Shown here: positions 12,236 to 24,245 of the stretch, in pieces | Position numbering within the stretch: the stretch's first letter is position 1 | Layout of the letters: every line of letters begins with the position of its first letter | Assembly (NCBI GenBank): GCA_023376005.1 | Contig: CM042181.1 | Span: forward strand, 26,155,042 to 26,219,041 | Source: Doryteuthis pealeii | Lineage: Eukaryota > Mollusca > Cephalopoda > Myopsida > Loliginidae | Length of the DNA: 64,000 bases | Direction of reading: 5' to 3' | Notes under the pieces: generated by a model | Told to the model about the DNA's origin: nothing | The model's database searches: none | What the model saw: only the letters and a program-made list of their open reading frames with translations | Made by a program: the position numbers and the translations under genes

Positions 12236-14119
12236 ATCCTTAGAAAGGTTAACATGCCATTTAAAATAAATCATTTATTTGTTAATACGTTCTGACAAAG
12301 AATTGAAAACATTTGTTCCATTTTTTAATATTTTACTTTTGCAATCATTTAAAAAAAAAATTAAGATTAATTTTGATTTCAGAAAAAATTGTTACAAAAA
12401 TAATTCAAGAGGGCATTTTTTGGAACCATCAGATGAATTACTTAATAAAATTTGATCTTTAGATAGATATTATATTAAAAGTGTATATGTTTTGTGCAAA
12501 GATTTTTTGTGTGTTAAAAAAAAGAATTGCCTAAGAAGACATAACAAATAAATATTGATTTGTATGTTGTAATCACTAGTGATATTGTTTCAGGTCATAG
12601 TTAACTTATTGGTTTATAAATTAAATGTTAATTAATGTTTCTTATATCTACTAGGTATCAATAAATATAAAAGTAAGACTGCCTTAGTCATAATAAATAA
12701 AAGCCACACAGCTGTAAACTTGAATAAGCTTATGAGGCTTGATATATTTATGTATAAAAAGGTTAATATTTTGGATAAATGAAAATGTTTTTTAAATTTT
12801 TTGCTTACATAATTTTTGTTTTTTTTGTTTTTTGCAGGTAAGTCAGTATAAATATACTGAACATATTAAGTAAGGTAAGCTTTTTATTTATCTTCTATCA
12901 TTTAGTAATACAACTGAGTAAATATAAGTTGAAAAAAAGAAATTCATACCAGGATTACCAAACAAGATTGAAATAAAATAATCTTTGTGATTCTTTGAAA
13001 AACCAAATATATTTTGTGTATAAATCCCAAGAGTGTATACCAATCAATACTTTATTCAAGTATGTAAATCTATTTAATTGCCAATTTTGAATCCTTTCTC
13101 TTGTGATAGAATATCTTTATTTCTTATTATAATTCACCTTTGTCATCACATAACTTAAAGAGCTTTAGTCACCAATTTTTATTGTATTTACTAATGGGAC
13201 TTAGCAGATTTTCAGCACATTAGTTTTTAAGATTTCTGATATTTATTTATTTATTTTTTTTGCATGTGGGGTTTGATATACAATGTCTATTAATAGGTCT
13301 CTTTTTGTCTGTAACTGCTTATGTCACAGTAATTTAAAAAAATAAATAAATGAAAAATCAATTGAGTCAAATTTTCATTAAAATTTTGATATTTATTCAC
13401 CTTTATATGAATTTATGTTTAAAATAGTTTTTTCCTGAAAAATATTAGGGGGAAAATATTTATTTTTGCACCAACTGGAGGGTGTTTTTTGCTAGTAAGA
13501 ATACTAAACCAAACCTCTACTTTATGTCCATAAAGTTTGTAGCAGTGACTACAGAGATTGAACTTGCAACCTCCTGATTGAGTGGTGGCTCATAGTAAGA
13601 TTACGGTCACCTCTGTTGGCTTAAGTGGTTCAGATGCTGAGAGGCATGAATACCAAGGCGGTTTCTCGAGGGGAAGAATGATGGTTTTTAGCAGAGAGAG
13701 AGAGACGGCTGTCTGTACTAATTTGAATGACAGTATGTGAAGACCTGAAGGATTTCTGTTTTCTTTAAAACTCCCCATAGTTTAAATAAACTGAATCTTT
13801 ATCTTTTTGTTAACCACATAAAATAGATCTCTAGTTGAAAACTTAGCCATAAACCAGAGTCATAGCTTTTCTTCCATTACTTTTCCTGATTATTTTCCAG
13901 TCACTAAATTTTCAAGATTTTAAAATGTAATATTTATATGTGTCATATAGCCAATCATCACAATGATTCATAAACATTAATTCCTTGATGACATTTGTTA
14001 ACTTACTAGCTATACTGATGGAAATTTCACAGGAAACATGCATAATAATAATTGTATGAGATTAAAAAAAAACTATAAATGTAATAAAACCATGATTTCT
14101 ATTTCAAAATTTGATGAAT
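12236..14119. other. Non-coding, presumed intron
   Basis: Holds the recursive splice candidate near 12838 and a GTAAGC donor-like site at 12875. Otherwise no exon or repeat recognised; the 62-codon minus frame near 13600 has no recognisable product. Confidence 0.55.
12800..12845 (+). promoter_or_regulatory. Recursive (ratchet-point) splice site candidate
   Basis: A T-rich tract of about 25 nt ends in TTTTTTGCAG directly followed by GTAAGTCAG, with the junction between 12837 and 12838. This is the textbook zero-length-exon layout (pyrimidine tract, CAG, GTAAGT): removing the upstream part of the intron recreates a perfect 5' splice site. A branch-point-like TGCTTACAT lies about 30 nt upstream. 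It sits 31.5 kb upstream of the first OGDH exon seen, in a region with no recognised exon, as expected inside a very long intron. Confidence 0.55.
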
Positions 14120-14625
14120 TAATAATCAAGTTGTGCTGCCAGCACAGATTCCCACAACTCTCTTGCACACCCATCCCTATTGGTCATCGCTCCTGGCAAG
14201 TCCTCTGCATGACATCCAGTGTCTACACAGAGCTGATCAATGTAAGTTTTTTTTCTGGTTGGTCAACATTGGTACGTTCATCTGTAGGTGTCCACATGAG
14301 AATGTCACTTATAAGTTCGTCATTACTTCTCTTACAGTGTCCAACAGGACTTGTTTATCTTACTTGAATGGTTTGTGTGATGGGGGTAAGTGGCAGTACA
14401 ATTGTTTTGTTTTTTTTTGTTTTTTTTGTGGGGTGCTGCTTCCAGGATTTCTTCAAGACAACATACAGCATCTTTGTGTAGTTCACATCTTGCTTTTTCT
14501 CCAAGCATTTCATTAAAGTCCAAGTGGTGCAGCTAATCCTATTCTCAAATTATTAAACATATGGAAATCTGATATTTATGATAAAATAAATTGAGAATTC
14601 TTCCAAGCTGTGACTGAATTAATAA
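14120..14625 (+). repeat. Repeat A copy
   Basis: A forward copy with the blocks CTGGCAAGTCCTCTGCATGACATCCAGTGTCTACACAGAGCTGATCA (given only in part elsewhere), a GT-rich ACGTTCATCTGTAGGTGTCC block, and CTTACTTGAATGGTTTGTGTGATGG. The two open frames of 109 and 127 codons here are by-products of this repeat. Confidence 0.75.
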
Positions 14626-17224
14626 TAAACCTAACAAAAATAAATTAAATCTAACCTTATATTAATTAAAAAAAAAAAAACCCCAAAAAACCAGAATAGA
14701 AGAAATTGAAAATTTGGGTTTGTGAGGTAAATAGCTCATTTTAGTTAACTTTTTAGGTGGGTTGTTCAATTTACATTAAGGCTAATGTTACCAGGTCAAG
14801 AGAATGTCAAGGTTGAGGACAACACTATTGAAGCTGATTTTTTCTGATAACCATTTTTCTTTTTTAATATAAATTAGTTATAACCCCATGAGGAAAAAAA
14901 TTGCTTCATCTGCCGAGTTATAAATCAGGCTACACAGACATGTTTTTGGTGGGAAGAAGCTGTTTTGGCAACACAATTTTATGTATAGGATGTAGACAAA
15001 CACACGCAGTGACTTTATATATAGATAAGTTCTCTTAAAAACATAGTTTGGTATTACTAGCTAGAAAGCAAACTGCCAAGGAAGTTTTTTTTTTCTTCTT
15101 TAGCTAGTAAAATGAATATTGCATCATGAGCTTGCATCTGAATTTTCAAATATCAATGGTAAAATATATTAAAAAAAAAAATCTTAGTGAAAATTTCAAA
15201 CATTACTATAATAATAATCAAAAAAAAATTCTAAAGACTTACTAATTGATATTTGCCTTAATGTATCATTTGTTGAAAATTAAATATTTCAGTTAAAAGA
15301 AAATTGCATAAATTTTTAAAATATTTACCATAATTATTTGTAAATAACTCCCTCCTCTAATTTTGGACTATGAAATTCTGGGGGAAAAATCTTGTGCGTA
15401 ATATACACTTTTTAGAATTTGTAACAACTAATTTTAACCTAAATTTACTAATTGTTCAACTTTTTATCAGTTCATACTAACAATTTAGATAGTTTACATT
15501 ATGTCTTAAAACACAAACTTAATATGGTATTTAGATCAAACACACGGACATGTTCATTCAAAGATGCAACAAGATTGTGGCAAAAATAAGTTCACGAGCA
15601 GAAACAAAATTATAAACAAACTTTCTCGTGAATATTTCTCAGTAACAGCTTAAAACATAAGTTTGGACTATAGATATAATTTACTTTTGATCATTGCATT
15701 TCACCTATGTAACCAGAAAAAAGAAGTTAATTATATAGTTCTTGTATATAATATGCACCTAACTTTTGGCTTCAAAATCTGAACAAATAGTCTGGCTTAT
15801 TCTAGCAATGCACATTAGATTTTTTTATGGGATGTATATAGAAGTTAGTATTTTGGATAGAGCTCATTGAAAAAAGAAAAATGTTTTTTGAATTTAAAAA
15901 TTTAATTGAACAGTTTCTGACTAATTCAGATTTTTCACTTCTACCAAATTAGAAATTTCTCTACTACTAAAGGAAACAAAAATCAGTATTTCGGATTCAA
16001 AAAATATCCATTCATAAATAAAATCAATTTTCTCCACTATCATTCAAGATAAATTTATATTAGTTCACATAAGTAGTAGTTTGCAATATGCATTATAGGA
16101 AATAAAATGGGACTCTTTATGACATCCTCATGAGAAAAAAAATATAGCAAAAATGTTTCATTTTGACAGATACAGATGTTAATTTATAAAACTTTCCTAT
16201 TTTAAAGATTGTAAAACAAATAAGTTTTATGTGATTTTTTAAAATCCATCATAATACATAAAAAAAATTACGTTGATTTTTTTTTCTTTTGTTGAATTCA
16301 TGGTTTAGGAAAAAAAAAACAACCTTGTGAAACTATATATACATATATAAACAAAACGTATTATTTGCATAGGTTTCTAATAATTTGTTTCAAAATTGAT
16401 AAAATCTCATAAAAAGTAAATATTTAAAAATCTTATTTTGTTTTCAACAATGTAATTTTTTAATAGGTTTTATCACAAATAAGCAAGAATTTTCTAGTTT
16501 AGGTGAAACTCATTTGTTTATGTTTAAACATGAGAGTGATGTCACTCAGAACAGTAGAATTAACTGCTACTTGATTTTACCCATTTTCAAAGCTGAATTC
16601 AAAAAGTTTTACAAATTAAGACGGAAATCCCAAAGAAGTTTTAAAATTTAATATTTATATCAAGATGCAGAAAAGCATTATTAATCAATACCCAAGTGTT
16701 AATTAGTGATATCTTATCTTATTTTTGTAAATTTTGTAGTTAACTTCAACAGCTTGTGAAAATGATTTTTAACAAAATAATCTCCATAAATAATATACCA
16801 AATTAAAGAGCTAATTAAACTCTAATTGACTGGAAAATTCCATGGAACTATTCTTAATAGTTTTGTGGGAATTTTATTTTGAAATGAAACTATCACTGTC
16901 GCTGACCTCAACATTTCTTTAACTCTGAAATTATCCAACATTCAAATGAACATTTCAGCGATATTTTTCAAATATTTTTTCACAACTTTTATACCAAAAA
17001 AATAGAGAAAACCATTATTAACAAACATGAATAATAAAAATTAATATTGATGTCTGACATGAGATTTTGTAAGAACAAGTGTCATTAATTGGTTGTAAAA
17101 CTTTGTTCTTTCTCTCTTATATACACACACACACACACACACACACAAGCTATCAATTTTCAGCATTCAATTTTTCAGCGATAACAGGGTATTGAATAAA
17201 AACATAAAATAAAATGTAATTATG
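14626..17224. other. Non-coding, very AT-rich
   Basis: The longest stretch in the left half without a recognised mobile element. Nothing else seen. Confidence 0.6.
17123..17147. repeat. (AC)n microsatellite
   Basis: About 12 uninterrupted AC units. Confidence 0.9.
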
Positions 17225-17430
17225 TACTGTAATATGTTTTAATGTTAATTTTCTGTAAGTAATATTTTTCTTTGGCATGAAAAATTTGGAAACTTAAATG
17301 GTTTTAGTGAACTTATTAACATAAGCGTATCTGAAGCTCAGTGGTACCTCATATTTTAGCTCAAGACAAAGCAAAAATAGACTGAGTGATAGCTTGTAAC
17401 TCGGAAAACTCGTAAACCAAAGTACCACTG
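17225..17430. mobile_element. Mariner-like MITE fragment
   Basis: Shares TGTACTGTAATATGTTTTAA and a TTTGGCATGAAAAATTTGGA block with the element at 40872. The right end ACTCGTAAACCAAAGTACCACTG closes at 17430, and an inverted CAGTGGTACC also occurs at 17339. A SINE1 follows directly. Confidence 0.55.
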
Positions 17431-17652
17431 TGTGTGTGGTTAGTCGTGGAAAATGGGCTCGTTGATTCGAGTTCAATTCCTAGATGAAGCTATTGGCATT
17501 TCACATAGTGCTAATGCCCTTGGGAAAGGTATGAATCCATATATTCTCTCTCCAGCTATGGGTTAAATAAGTAGGGCAGACTGGGCCTTTCAGCCTTGGG
17601 TAGGTAACCAGTCTAGGAGAGGGATAACTCTGAATTCAAAATTCCTGAGGTC
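17429..17652 (+). mobile_element. SINE1 copy
   Basis: The head is degenerate (GTGTGGTTAGTCGTGG, CGAGTTCAATTCC) and abuts a mariner-like MITE end at 17430. The body is well preserved through GGTAACCAGTCTAGGAG and ends at AATTCAAAATTCC. Confidence 0.7.
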
Positions 17653-18019
17653 GGTCGTTGAATGGGTTTGTGGCAACACTTGATGCACCTATCCTATCGA
17701 TTGTGCCAAAAAGTGTGGATGGTCCAACACAAGCCATCACCACTATAAACAAATCACTGTGTGGATGTTCATTGTATGAACACTCATACGTCAACCGACA
17801 GGAGAGTCCATCATATATATTCATTAAATGGAAAAAAAACTAATACTACAACCTACAATCTCCTGATTACAACTGGTGAAATGGTCGAAAACGCTTGGGT
17901 AAAAAGTATGGGACAGTTTCTTGACCAACTGGATCTCAATTTACGAAAAACCACTTGACTAGAAAGAATACAGATAAAGATCATACAGAAGAAATATTCT
18001 GTGGTTTTCACTAATACCT

Positions 18020-18145
18020 ACTTTAACAATATATATATTGTTTAAGTAGGTATTACTGAAAATCCTATCAATAATATTGCTAGCTATATATATATATATA
18101 TATATATATATCGCAATACTATTGATGGGATTTTACATGATTTTA
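18020..18145. repeat. Two stem-loops around a TA microsatellite
   Basis: TAATACCTACTTTAACAATA pairs with TATTGTTTAAGTAGGTATTA (18024-18070), and AATCCTATCAATAATATTGC pairs with GCAATACTATTGATGGGATT (18061-18136) with a (TA)13 run at 18085-18111 in its loop. Confidence 0.6.
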
Positions 18146-18753
18146 TTATAGCTGACAGTTTTTGTGAGCAGTCATTAGAAAATAGATAAGTGTTTATTTC
18201 TGCATTATTACTCCTTATTATTAATGTAGTCCTGCTGTCAAAAATCATTTTCGGTATGTTCTATATTGTCTGTTACTCTTGCATCATTATAGTCTCTTAA
18301 CATCCTGTTGAGAATTTTCCAAGTCCAGAGCCCCATTCCTATAAGGATTTATCAATAAATGGCTAAAAATGGCCTTTACATTTAAAGTTACCTGTTATTT
18401 CCCTTAAATCAAAGACTTCTAAATGTTTAATATTACATTTAAACAAAGGCAATCATTTGGCGTTGATTAGGAAAACGAATGAGACTTCTGGCTGGGTGGA
18501 ATGAGGTGGTATAGGACGTTAAGAGTTAAGACATAAATCAATATTATTAAAATTTAAAATAACAGAAAATTCTATTTCTAATATGTCATTAGAACATTTT
18601 ATATTCAACGAATGATAATGTTTTATATAGAGATGGTTAATTCAAAGAAAATGATGTTATACATAAAATATGTGGATACACATTGTGTTTTATATATGAA
18701 TTTTCTTTTTTGTTTAAATTTATTTTTTTGCTCCTTTTTGTTTCTTTTGTGTA

Positions 18754-20303
18754 TACTCTCCCTGGCAAAAATTATGGAATCAGCACATGTAAAGGTTGTT
18801 CACCTTTTTTTAAATTTTTATTTAGCAGTAAATGAACTAATAGCAGATAAGATATAATATATCAGATAAGATATAAAACATTTTTAATTCAATAGATGAA
18901 CATTCTAGCTTCATAAAATATTCCTTAAACTAGATTTAAGATGGTGATATAATTTTTTCCATGTCATGCAAAGGAAAGTATGGAATAACTCTATGTTGAG
19001 GAAAAAAATTATGGAATGTTCTTTTAATTTGCATTCACAAAACAAATATCAGTAGAAGCCGAGATATGGAAATTAGTCTAGAGTTAAGACAGTTCTTGCA
19101 GACCTTTGGGCATAGTGAATTGAAAAGAAACATGGTTCCAACAAAAGAACTGTCAATTAAAACAATGGAAAGGATTGTAAAACTCAAGAAAGCAATCCAC
19201 AATAGAGTGTGGTGAAAGATGTTGTTCTCGGTCAACTATATAATATTTGGTGCAAATATAAAAGAAATGGGGCAGTTAAAAAGGAAAATATACTGGTAGA
19301 CCAGCAAAGACTTTAAAATCTCAGAATAGAAAATGCCTTGAAAATAGAAAAAGTACAATGAAAGACAAATGGGTCAAAACAGGAGTCAGTGTTTGTGATA
19401 GAACTAAGAAATTGGCTGAATGAAATGGGATTTACATAGAGAAATGCCAAATGAAAACAAGAACATATAAACAGAAGAAAATGAAGTTAAAGTGGGTTAA
19501 AGTGAAACAAATATAGCATGTGGACAATTGGAGGAAAGTGATATTCAGTGATTAATTAAGAATCTGCAATGGTCAAGGCAATGATGATGTAACTTTTGTC
19601 TGGTGCCATTCAAATAAAACATAAATATGACTGAAGAAAAATAAATTTCCTCAAGTAATTCATGATATGAGGTTGCATGTCATTTAAAGGACCAGAAAAG
19701 ATGGCAATCAATGCATAGGTGTACATTGAAATCCTGGATAATTTTTTCATTCCATTGCTAAAAAGTTGGTTCAGTGATGATGTCATTTTTCAGGATGATA
19801 ATGCTGACATGGCCAGTGAACAGTCCGGATGTAAATCCGATTGAAAATTTATGTTGGAAATTTAAAAAAAAAAGCAAGGTTCATGAGAAGACTCTATTCA
19901 CTAAAGAAGTTCTATAAACTGCCATTCAGGAAAGTTGGAATCACTTTGATAAAGTATATTGCTTTAAATGAGTAAAATCCTTGCCTGAAAGAATTAAGTC
20001 TGTTAGAAAAGCTTGAGGAAGACCAACTAAGTATTAATTCTGATTTTTTCTTTGTCAATGAATTCCATCATTTTTTCCTCTGCATGGTTTGGGGAAGAAA
20101 AAAAAAAATTAAACCATTAATTTAAATAATTTAATCTAGTTTATTTAGGGAATATTTTATGAAGCCAGAATGTTCAGCTATTGAATAAAAAATGTTTTGC
20201 ATCTTATCTGTTATTAGTTTATTTACTGCTAAATAAAAAAACAAAACAAAACAAGGTGAACATCCTCTAAGTGTGTTAATTCCACAATTTTTGCCTGGTG
20301 TTA
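18754..20303 (+). mobile_element. Tc1-like DNA transposon with long inverted repeats, inactive
   Basis: About 180-bp inverted repeats bound this element. The left one begins near 18754 (CCTGGCAAAAATTATGGAAT) and the right one ends near 20303 (ATTCCACAATTTTTGCCTGG); TA dinucleotides flank both ends. Between them lies a degenerate Tc1/mariner-type transposase in + orientation. The subterminal parts of both repeats share the same blocks (AGATAAGAT, a block ending GGTGAACA and others). Length, ends and coding remnant all fit Tc1-like elements of about 1.5 kb. Confidence 0.85.
19066..20030 (+). pseudogene. Tc1-like transposase pseudogene
   Basis: Translation from ATG at 19066 starts MEISLELRQF and continues about 60 residues before stops and frameshifts accumulate. 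Two catalytic-domain landmarks can still be read: WRKVIFSD, where the next codon is a stop in place of the usual Glu of the SDES motif (near 19530-19555), and SPDVNPIENLCW near 19825-19860, the classic PDLNPIENLW block carrying the last acidic residue of the DDE triad. The protein cannot be made. It sits within the inverted repeats of its own element. Confidence 0.85.
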
Positions 20304-21460
20304 TAGATTTTTTTCAGAAGAAAAACCTTGTTTTCATTTGTATATTTATTCTTTGCATTGAAATAATCTTTTAAAAGGATAATGCATAACTTAAAATCAT
20401 TAGTTAGAAGGGGGAAAACAGCCCTAAATTAATTGCTATGAGTTTCTTTTTCAGCATGTTTAAGCAAGACTCTTTCTTTATCATCACTTATTGTAATTAT
20501 CTTAAAAAACAAAAGAAAAACTTCAGTTCTTTTATTGTTAAAAATGGAAAAAATAAATCAATTACAAGTTTTTGAAAATTGACTTCTAATCTTAGCTATA
20601 AGCACAATTTTCTCTTTCTTTCTCTCTCTTGTAGCTTGTTTGGACTTGTAAAAGTTGTGAATCTCCTTCAAACAATCCTAGTTAACTTATTTGATATGAT
20701 TCATTGAAGAAGAAGAAGAAGAAAAAAAAAGAATTGTGGTTTTAAGCTCTTAATGAAAGAGTGGCTGGTCTTTGATTATTGGTGTTTGTGGTGAGAGAGG
20801 ATAGTATAACTTTCTTCTGTTGAAGTGGGGGGGGGGAAACTTACCTTTTTGTCAGTTTTATTTGACTTGCGTGTAGAGATATTTGTGCGCACTCAAAGAT
20901 ATTCTGTGAGTTTCTTTTTTAATCAGTGTACAGATATCTGAGCAAATGTTTTCATTAGACATTGCCTTAAAAAAAACCCCTCAGAACCTTCCCCCCATGC
21001 CTTAACACTTTTGTAGTTAGAACATTTTTGATGCAAATGGTGAACAGATGATAGCCATTACACCATAAGTGCTCCAGTAGCTCAATGTAAGGCATTTTCT
21101 TATTGATCAATTCAATATTAATTTATAAAAAAAAACATCACTAAGATGCCTCACTGTGATGTAGGATTGTGTAAAGGTTATTTTTCAAAATATAATTAAG
21201 AGTGCTTTATTGTTTTCATGTTATTTTAGTATGACACACAATTGATGATCAAATTGTTTAAAAAAATTTTTTTAATATGATTAAGTGACTTATTTGAACA
21301 TACCCTTTATTTGATGAATTTTCTGAAAATGATTTGCCAGTTCAACATTGATTTAAAAACTGCCTGTGAAAGGGTTAATTTTGATCATGTCAAAAAGCAG
21401 TACAACAGTATAATTTGTTTGAATTGTTGAGATGCAGTTTGATAATTTGTATTATTTACA
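20304..21460. other. Non-coding
   Basis: A strong acceptor-like tract (TCTTTCTCTCTCTTGTAG, ending 20634) is present but no coding exon with a donor follows. Short GAA and G runs. Confidence 0.55.
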
Positions 21461-21732
21461 TTTTTCAAACTTGTCCTCATCTTTATTGTTATATACACAA
21501 TGTTTCAGATTATATGCTTAATACTTGTACTTGGTCATGGTTGACAGAATGAGAACTATTTACCCCAATGGATTAAATAAAGGGGTAGGTTTTAAGTTCT
21601 GTAAAGGCTCCCTATTATGACAAGTTTAACAAGAAGGCTCTTGTGTACGACAAGAAACACCTTAGGAAGGCCAGAAGTCACATCAGTCGAAAGGTAGTCT
21701 GTATAACAAAGATGAGGACAGCAGTCCAAAAA
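21461..21732. mobile_element. MITE C copy
   Basis: The left end TTGTCCTCATCTTTATTGTT is inverted at the right as AACAAAGATGAGGACAGCAG; the ends are TTTTTCAAAC and GTCCAAAAAA. The interior contains AGGAAGGCCAGAAGTCACAT, related to the interior of the copy near 1740. Confidence 0.65.
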
Positions 21733-21944
21733 ATCTAAATCTGTCTGTCTGCTTTAATTTTTGTCCGGATGAAACATCGTAAATAAAACAATTAATGACA
21801 AAGTAAATAGATATATGCATTAAATATCACCAAGTCTGGGTTTTAAAGAAAAAATAATGAAGATTTGATTTATCTTTTCGAATACATTTAAAAATTAAAC
21901 AACTATATAGAATAGCATTAAGATAATGCTCCCATTGTCTTAGC

Positions 21945-22042
21945 ATCACTTTTTTTATAAACCAATGTAGCAGTAGTACTGCTACATTTGTTTATAAAAA
22001 AGTTGCTATTATGTTTCACCGTAATTATTACGGTGAAATATA
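21945..22042. repeat. Two adjacent perfect-stem palindromes
   Basis: The first (about 21950-22004) pairs TTTATAAACCAATGTAGCAG with CTGCTACATTTGTTTATAAA. The second (22014-22041) pairs TTTCACCGTAAT with ATTACGGTGAAA. No product is apparent; they may be remnants of a foldback element. Confidence 0.6.
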
Positions 22043-22399
22043 AAGTTCTTTCTAAGATTAGTTTAGATTTTTAGATTTTTTTTTTTTTTTTTTTTTCCCC
22101 AAAATTTAATATTTTAAATAAGGACATTAATTTTTCACAGACGTTTCATGGCTGTGCACTTTTTTTATTTAAAAATTAAAATTTACATAGTTATGTACTA
22201 TACTGTTGTCTGATTTTTCCCTGTGAAATTTACCCCCCCCCCTATATTTAACACAATGAAACTTGCATAAAGGTTAATATTATCTTGAAAATTTTTTGTT
22301 CATTCGAAAGAGGAACATTAAACAAAAATCCTTATGATTTAAAAAAAAAAAAAATTTCAGCTTATAGTCTCAATATTTCTATTTACTTCTATTTAGTTT

Positions 22400-22573
22400 A
22401 TTGTTGAGGAAAATGAAATTGGTAAGTCAAATTCAAATTTTGGATGAAGCTGTTTGCATTTTATGTGCCTTTCAGAAACACATGAATCCATCCCTTCTCC
22501 CTCCAACTATGGGTAAATAATAGAGCAGATATGTTAGGGTAATTGATCTAGGAGAAGGAAAACCAAGAGCTGG
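22400..22573 (+). mobile_element. SINE1 fragment
   Basis: A copy lacking the A-box region: it has GATGAAGCTGTTTGCATTTT, ATGAATCCATCCCTTCTCCC, AACTATGGGTAAATAAT and GATCTAGGAGAAGGAAAACC. Confidence 0.65.
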
Positions 22574-23448
22574 ATTCCTAAATTGAAGCCAACATCTTCA
22601 ATCTCCTAGTAACTGCTGCAATATCACTGATTGTATCATTCCTTACCCTTCTATTTGGCAATATTGGGATCATGGAGAGGAAAGATCTACTGCATAGGCA
22701 ACTGCCAATATTCCATACAATTTTGTCCTGGCCTGTGCTCAGTTCCAAATATGTGGTCTTGTAAAACTGATAGAGTAAAATGATATATATATATATACAC
22801 ATAGTGACTAGTTTAGCCTAAGAGAAGGTCAAGCAAAATGAGTGTACCACAACAATTTTTTTTTTTTTTTTTAGAATTGCAAAATTTATTTTTTTCTTTG
22901 TAAAAAGTAATTTTAACATAAAATCTTTTTAAAAAATGATAAAACTAAACAAAAAACTTTAGAAAGGAATATTTTTGACAAATCATTATGATGACTAAAG
23001 CAATGATGCATTGCAGTGAAACATTTAAAAAAAAAAAAGACGTCAAATGTAAGATTTGAATTCCAAGAAAAGTTTTTGCGATGATAGATGAGTTAATTTT
23101 TTTCATTTTATTTGTCTTTTTATTTTAAATTATATTAAAAATTTAAAAAAAAAAAAAAGTTGAAGTCAAAAATTGCTGTGGACGTGGCTTGTTTTTTTAA
23201 GGGCACCTTGGCATTTTGCCATAGTGCTGCGGTCTAAGCTCATCCACACACACACATATAATTATTGCATTGTAGAATCTGAATTATCTTTAAGAACCAA
23301 AATGTTATTTCCTGGAATATTTAAATAACAAATACAAAAATAATTATAAAAGCTGTGTGAATTGTCAATTTTTAGTTGGTAAATGTTTTCTATAGACATC
23401 CAAGCATTATCTAGTAGTTGTAGTAGTAGTTAAAGTATAATTTAGAAA

Positions 23449-23640
23449 TCTCTTTAATGGTTATTGGTATAGAAAATGGAATTTGTGAGCCAAGTTTAAA
23501 TCCTTGCTGATGTTGTTTTCATTCACTTAGCAATAATTCTCTTTTAAAAGATCTGGATTGATCTCTTCTCTTAACTATGGGTAAAATAGAACTGACTGGC
23601 TTCTCTAGCCAACCAGTCTCTGAAAAAGATAATTTAGATG
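23449..23640 (+). mobile_element. SINE1 copy, diverged
   Basis: An old copy: TAATGGTTATTGGTATAGAA, AAGTTTAAATCC (B-box position), AACTATGGGTAAAATAG and GCCAACCAGTCTCTG are in the right order but with many differences. Confidence 0.55.
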
Positions 23641-23994
23641 TATCATAATTTATTTAGGATTCTTTTTTAATTCTAAGTGAAGGTGGATTCTAATTAATGA
23701 CAGGTATTGCTCAAGGTGCTGTAACCTGTGTAGCTGTTGGATTGTCTTGGAGTTTCCATGCTATGAAAGATCAATTTTCTAGGTTAAAATATGGCTGTGG
23801 GTGATCTGCACAATTCTTTTAGTACTTTCATATATGGTTTCTCATTTCCTCAAAAATGAAGACAAAATGGGTATTTTACTGTTATTATGAACTACCTTGA
23901 TAATAAGGGTGATATATAAATTTGTTTTTAAAATAAAATTTTCAGGCATTGAACTAAAACAAACTTGGTTTTAGTTTATACATTATATACCAAC

Positions 23995-24245
23995 CAAAGT
24001 TCAATTTGTCAACACCTCAAACAACATAGTTTTTAGGGTATAGCACTAAATTGCATCTGATGGTGAGGCTCCAGTTCTGGAGATCAGGAGATCATTACTC
24101 CCAGGTCTACTCTGACTCAGAGTGTTAGTAATTGCTAGGGTCCTATCTATGGGGGAATTAGATGTTGAAAAAATAATTCAAATTCAATTGGACTGTGTAC
24201 AAAAAAAGAACTCTTAATCAAATAACATTACTACCATCCATCAAA
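23995..24245 (+). repeat. Repeat B copy, diverged
   Basis: Middle part only: TGAGGCTCCAGTTCTGGAG, TTACTCCCAGGTCTACTCTG, GTTAGTAATTGCTAGGGTCC, then an A-rich end near 24200. Confidence 0.55.

Noticed and set aside
14133..14516. 127-codon open frame on the + strand
   Set aside because: It is a translation of repeat A; other copies lack this frame and no protein family is recognisable.
20600..20720. Exon after the strong pyrimidine tract and TTGTAG at 20634
   Set aside because: No OGDH homology, no good donor, and early stops in the frames I read.
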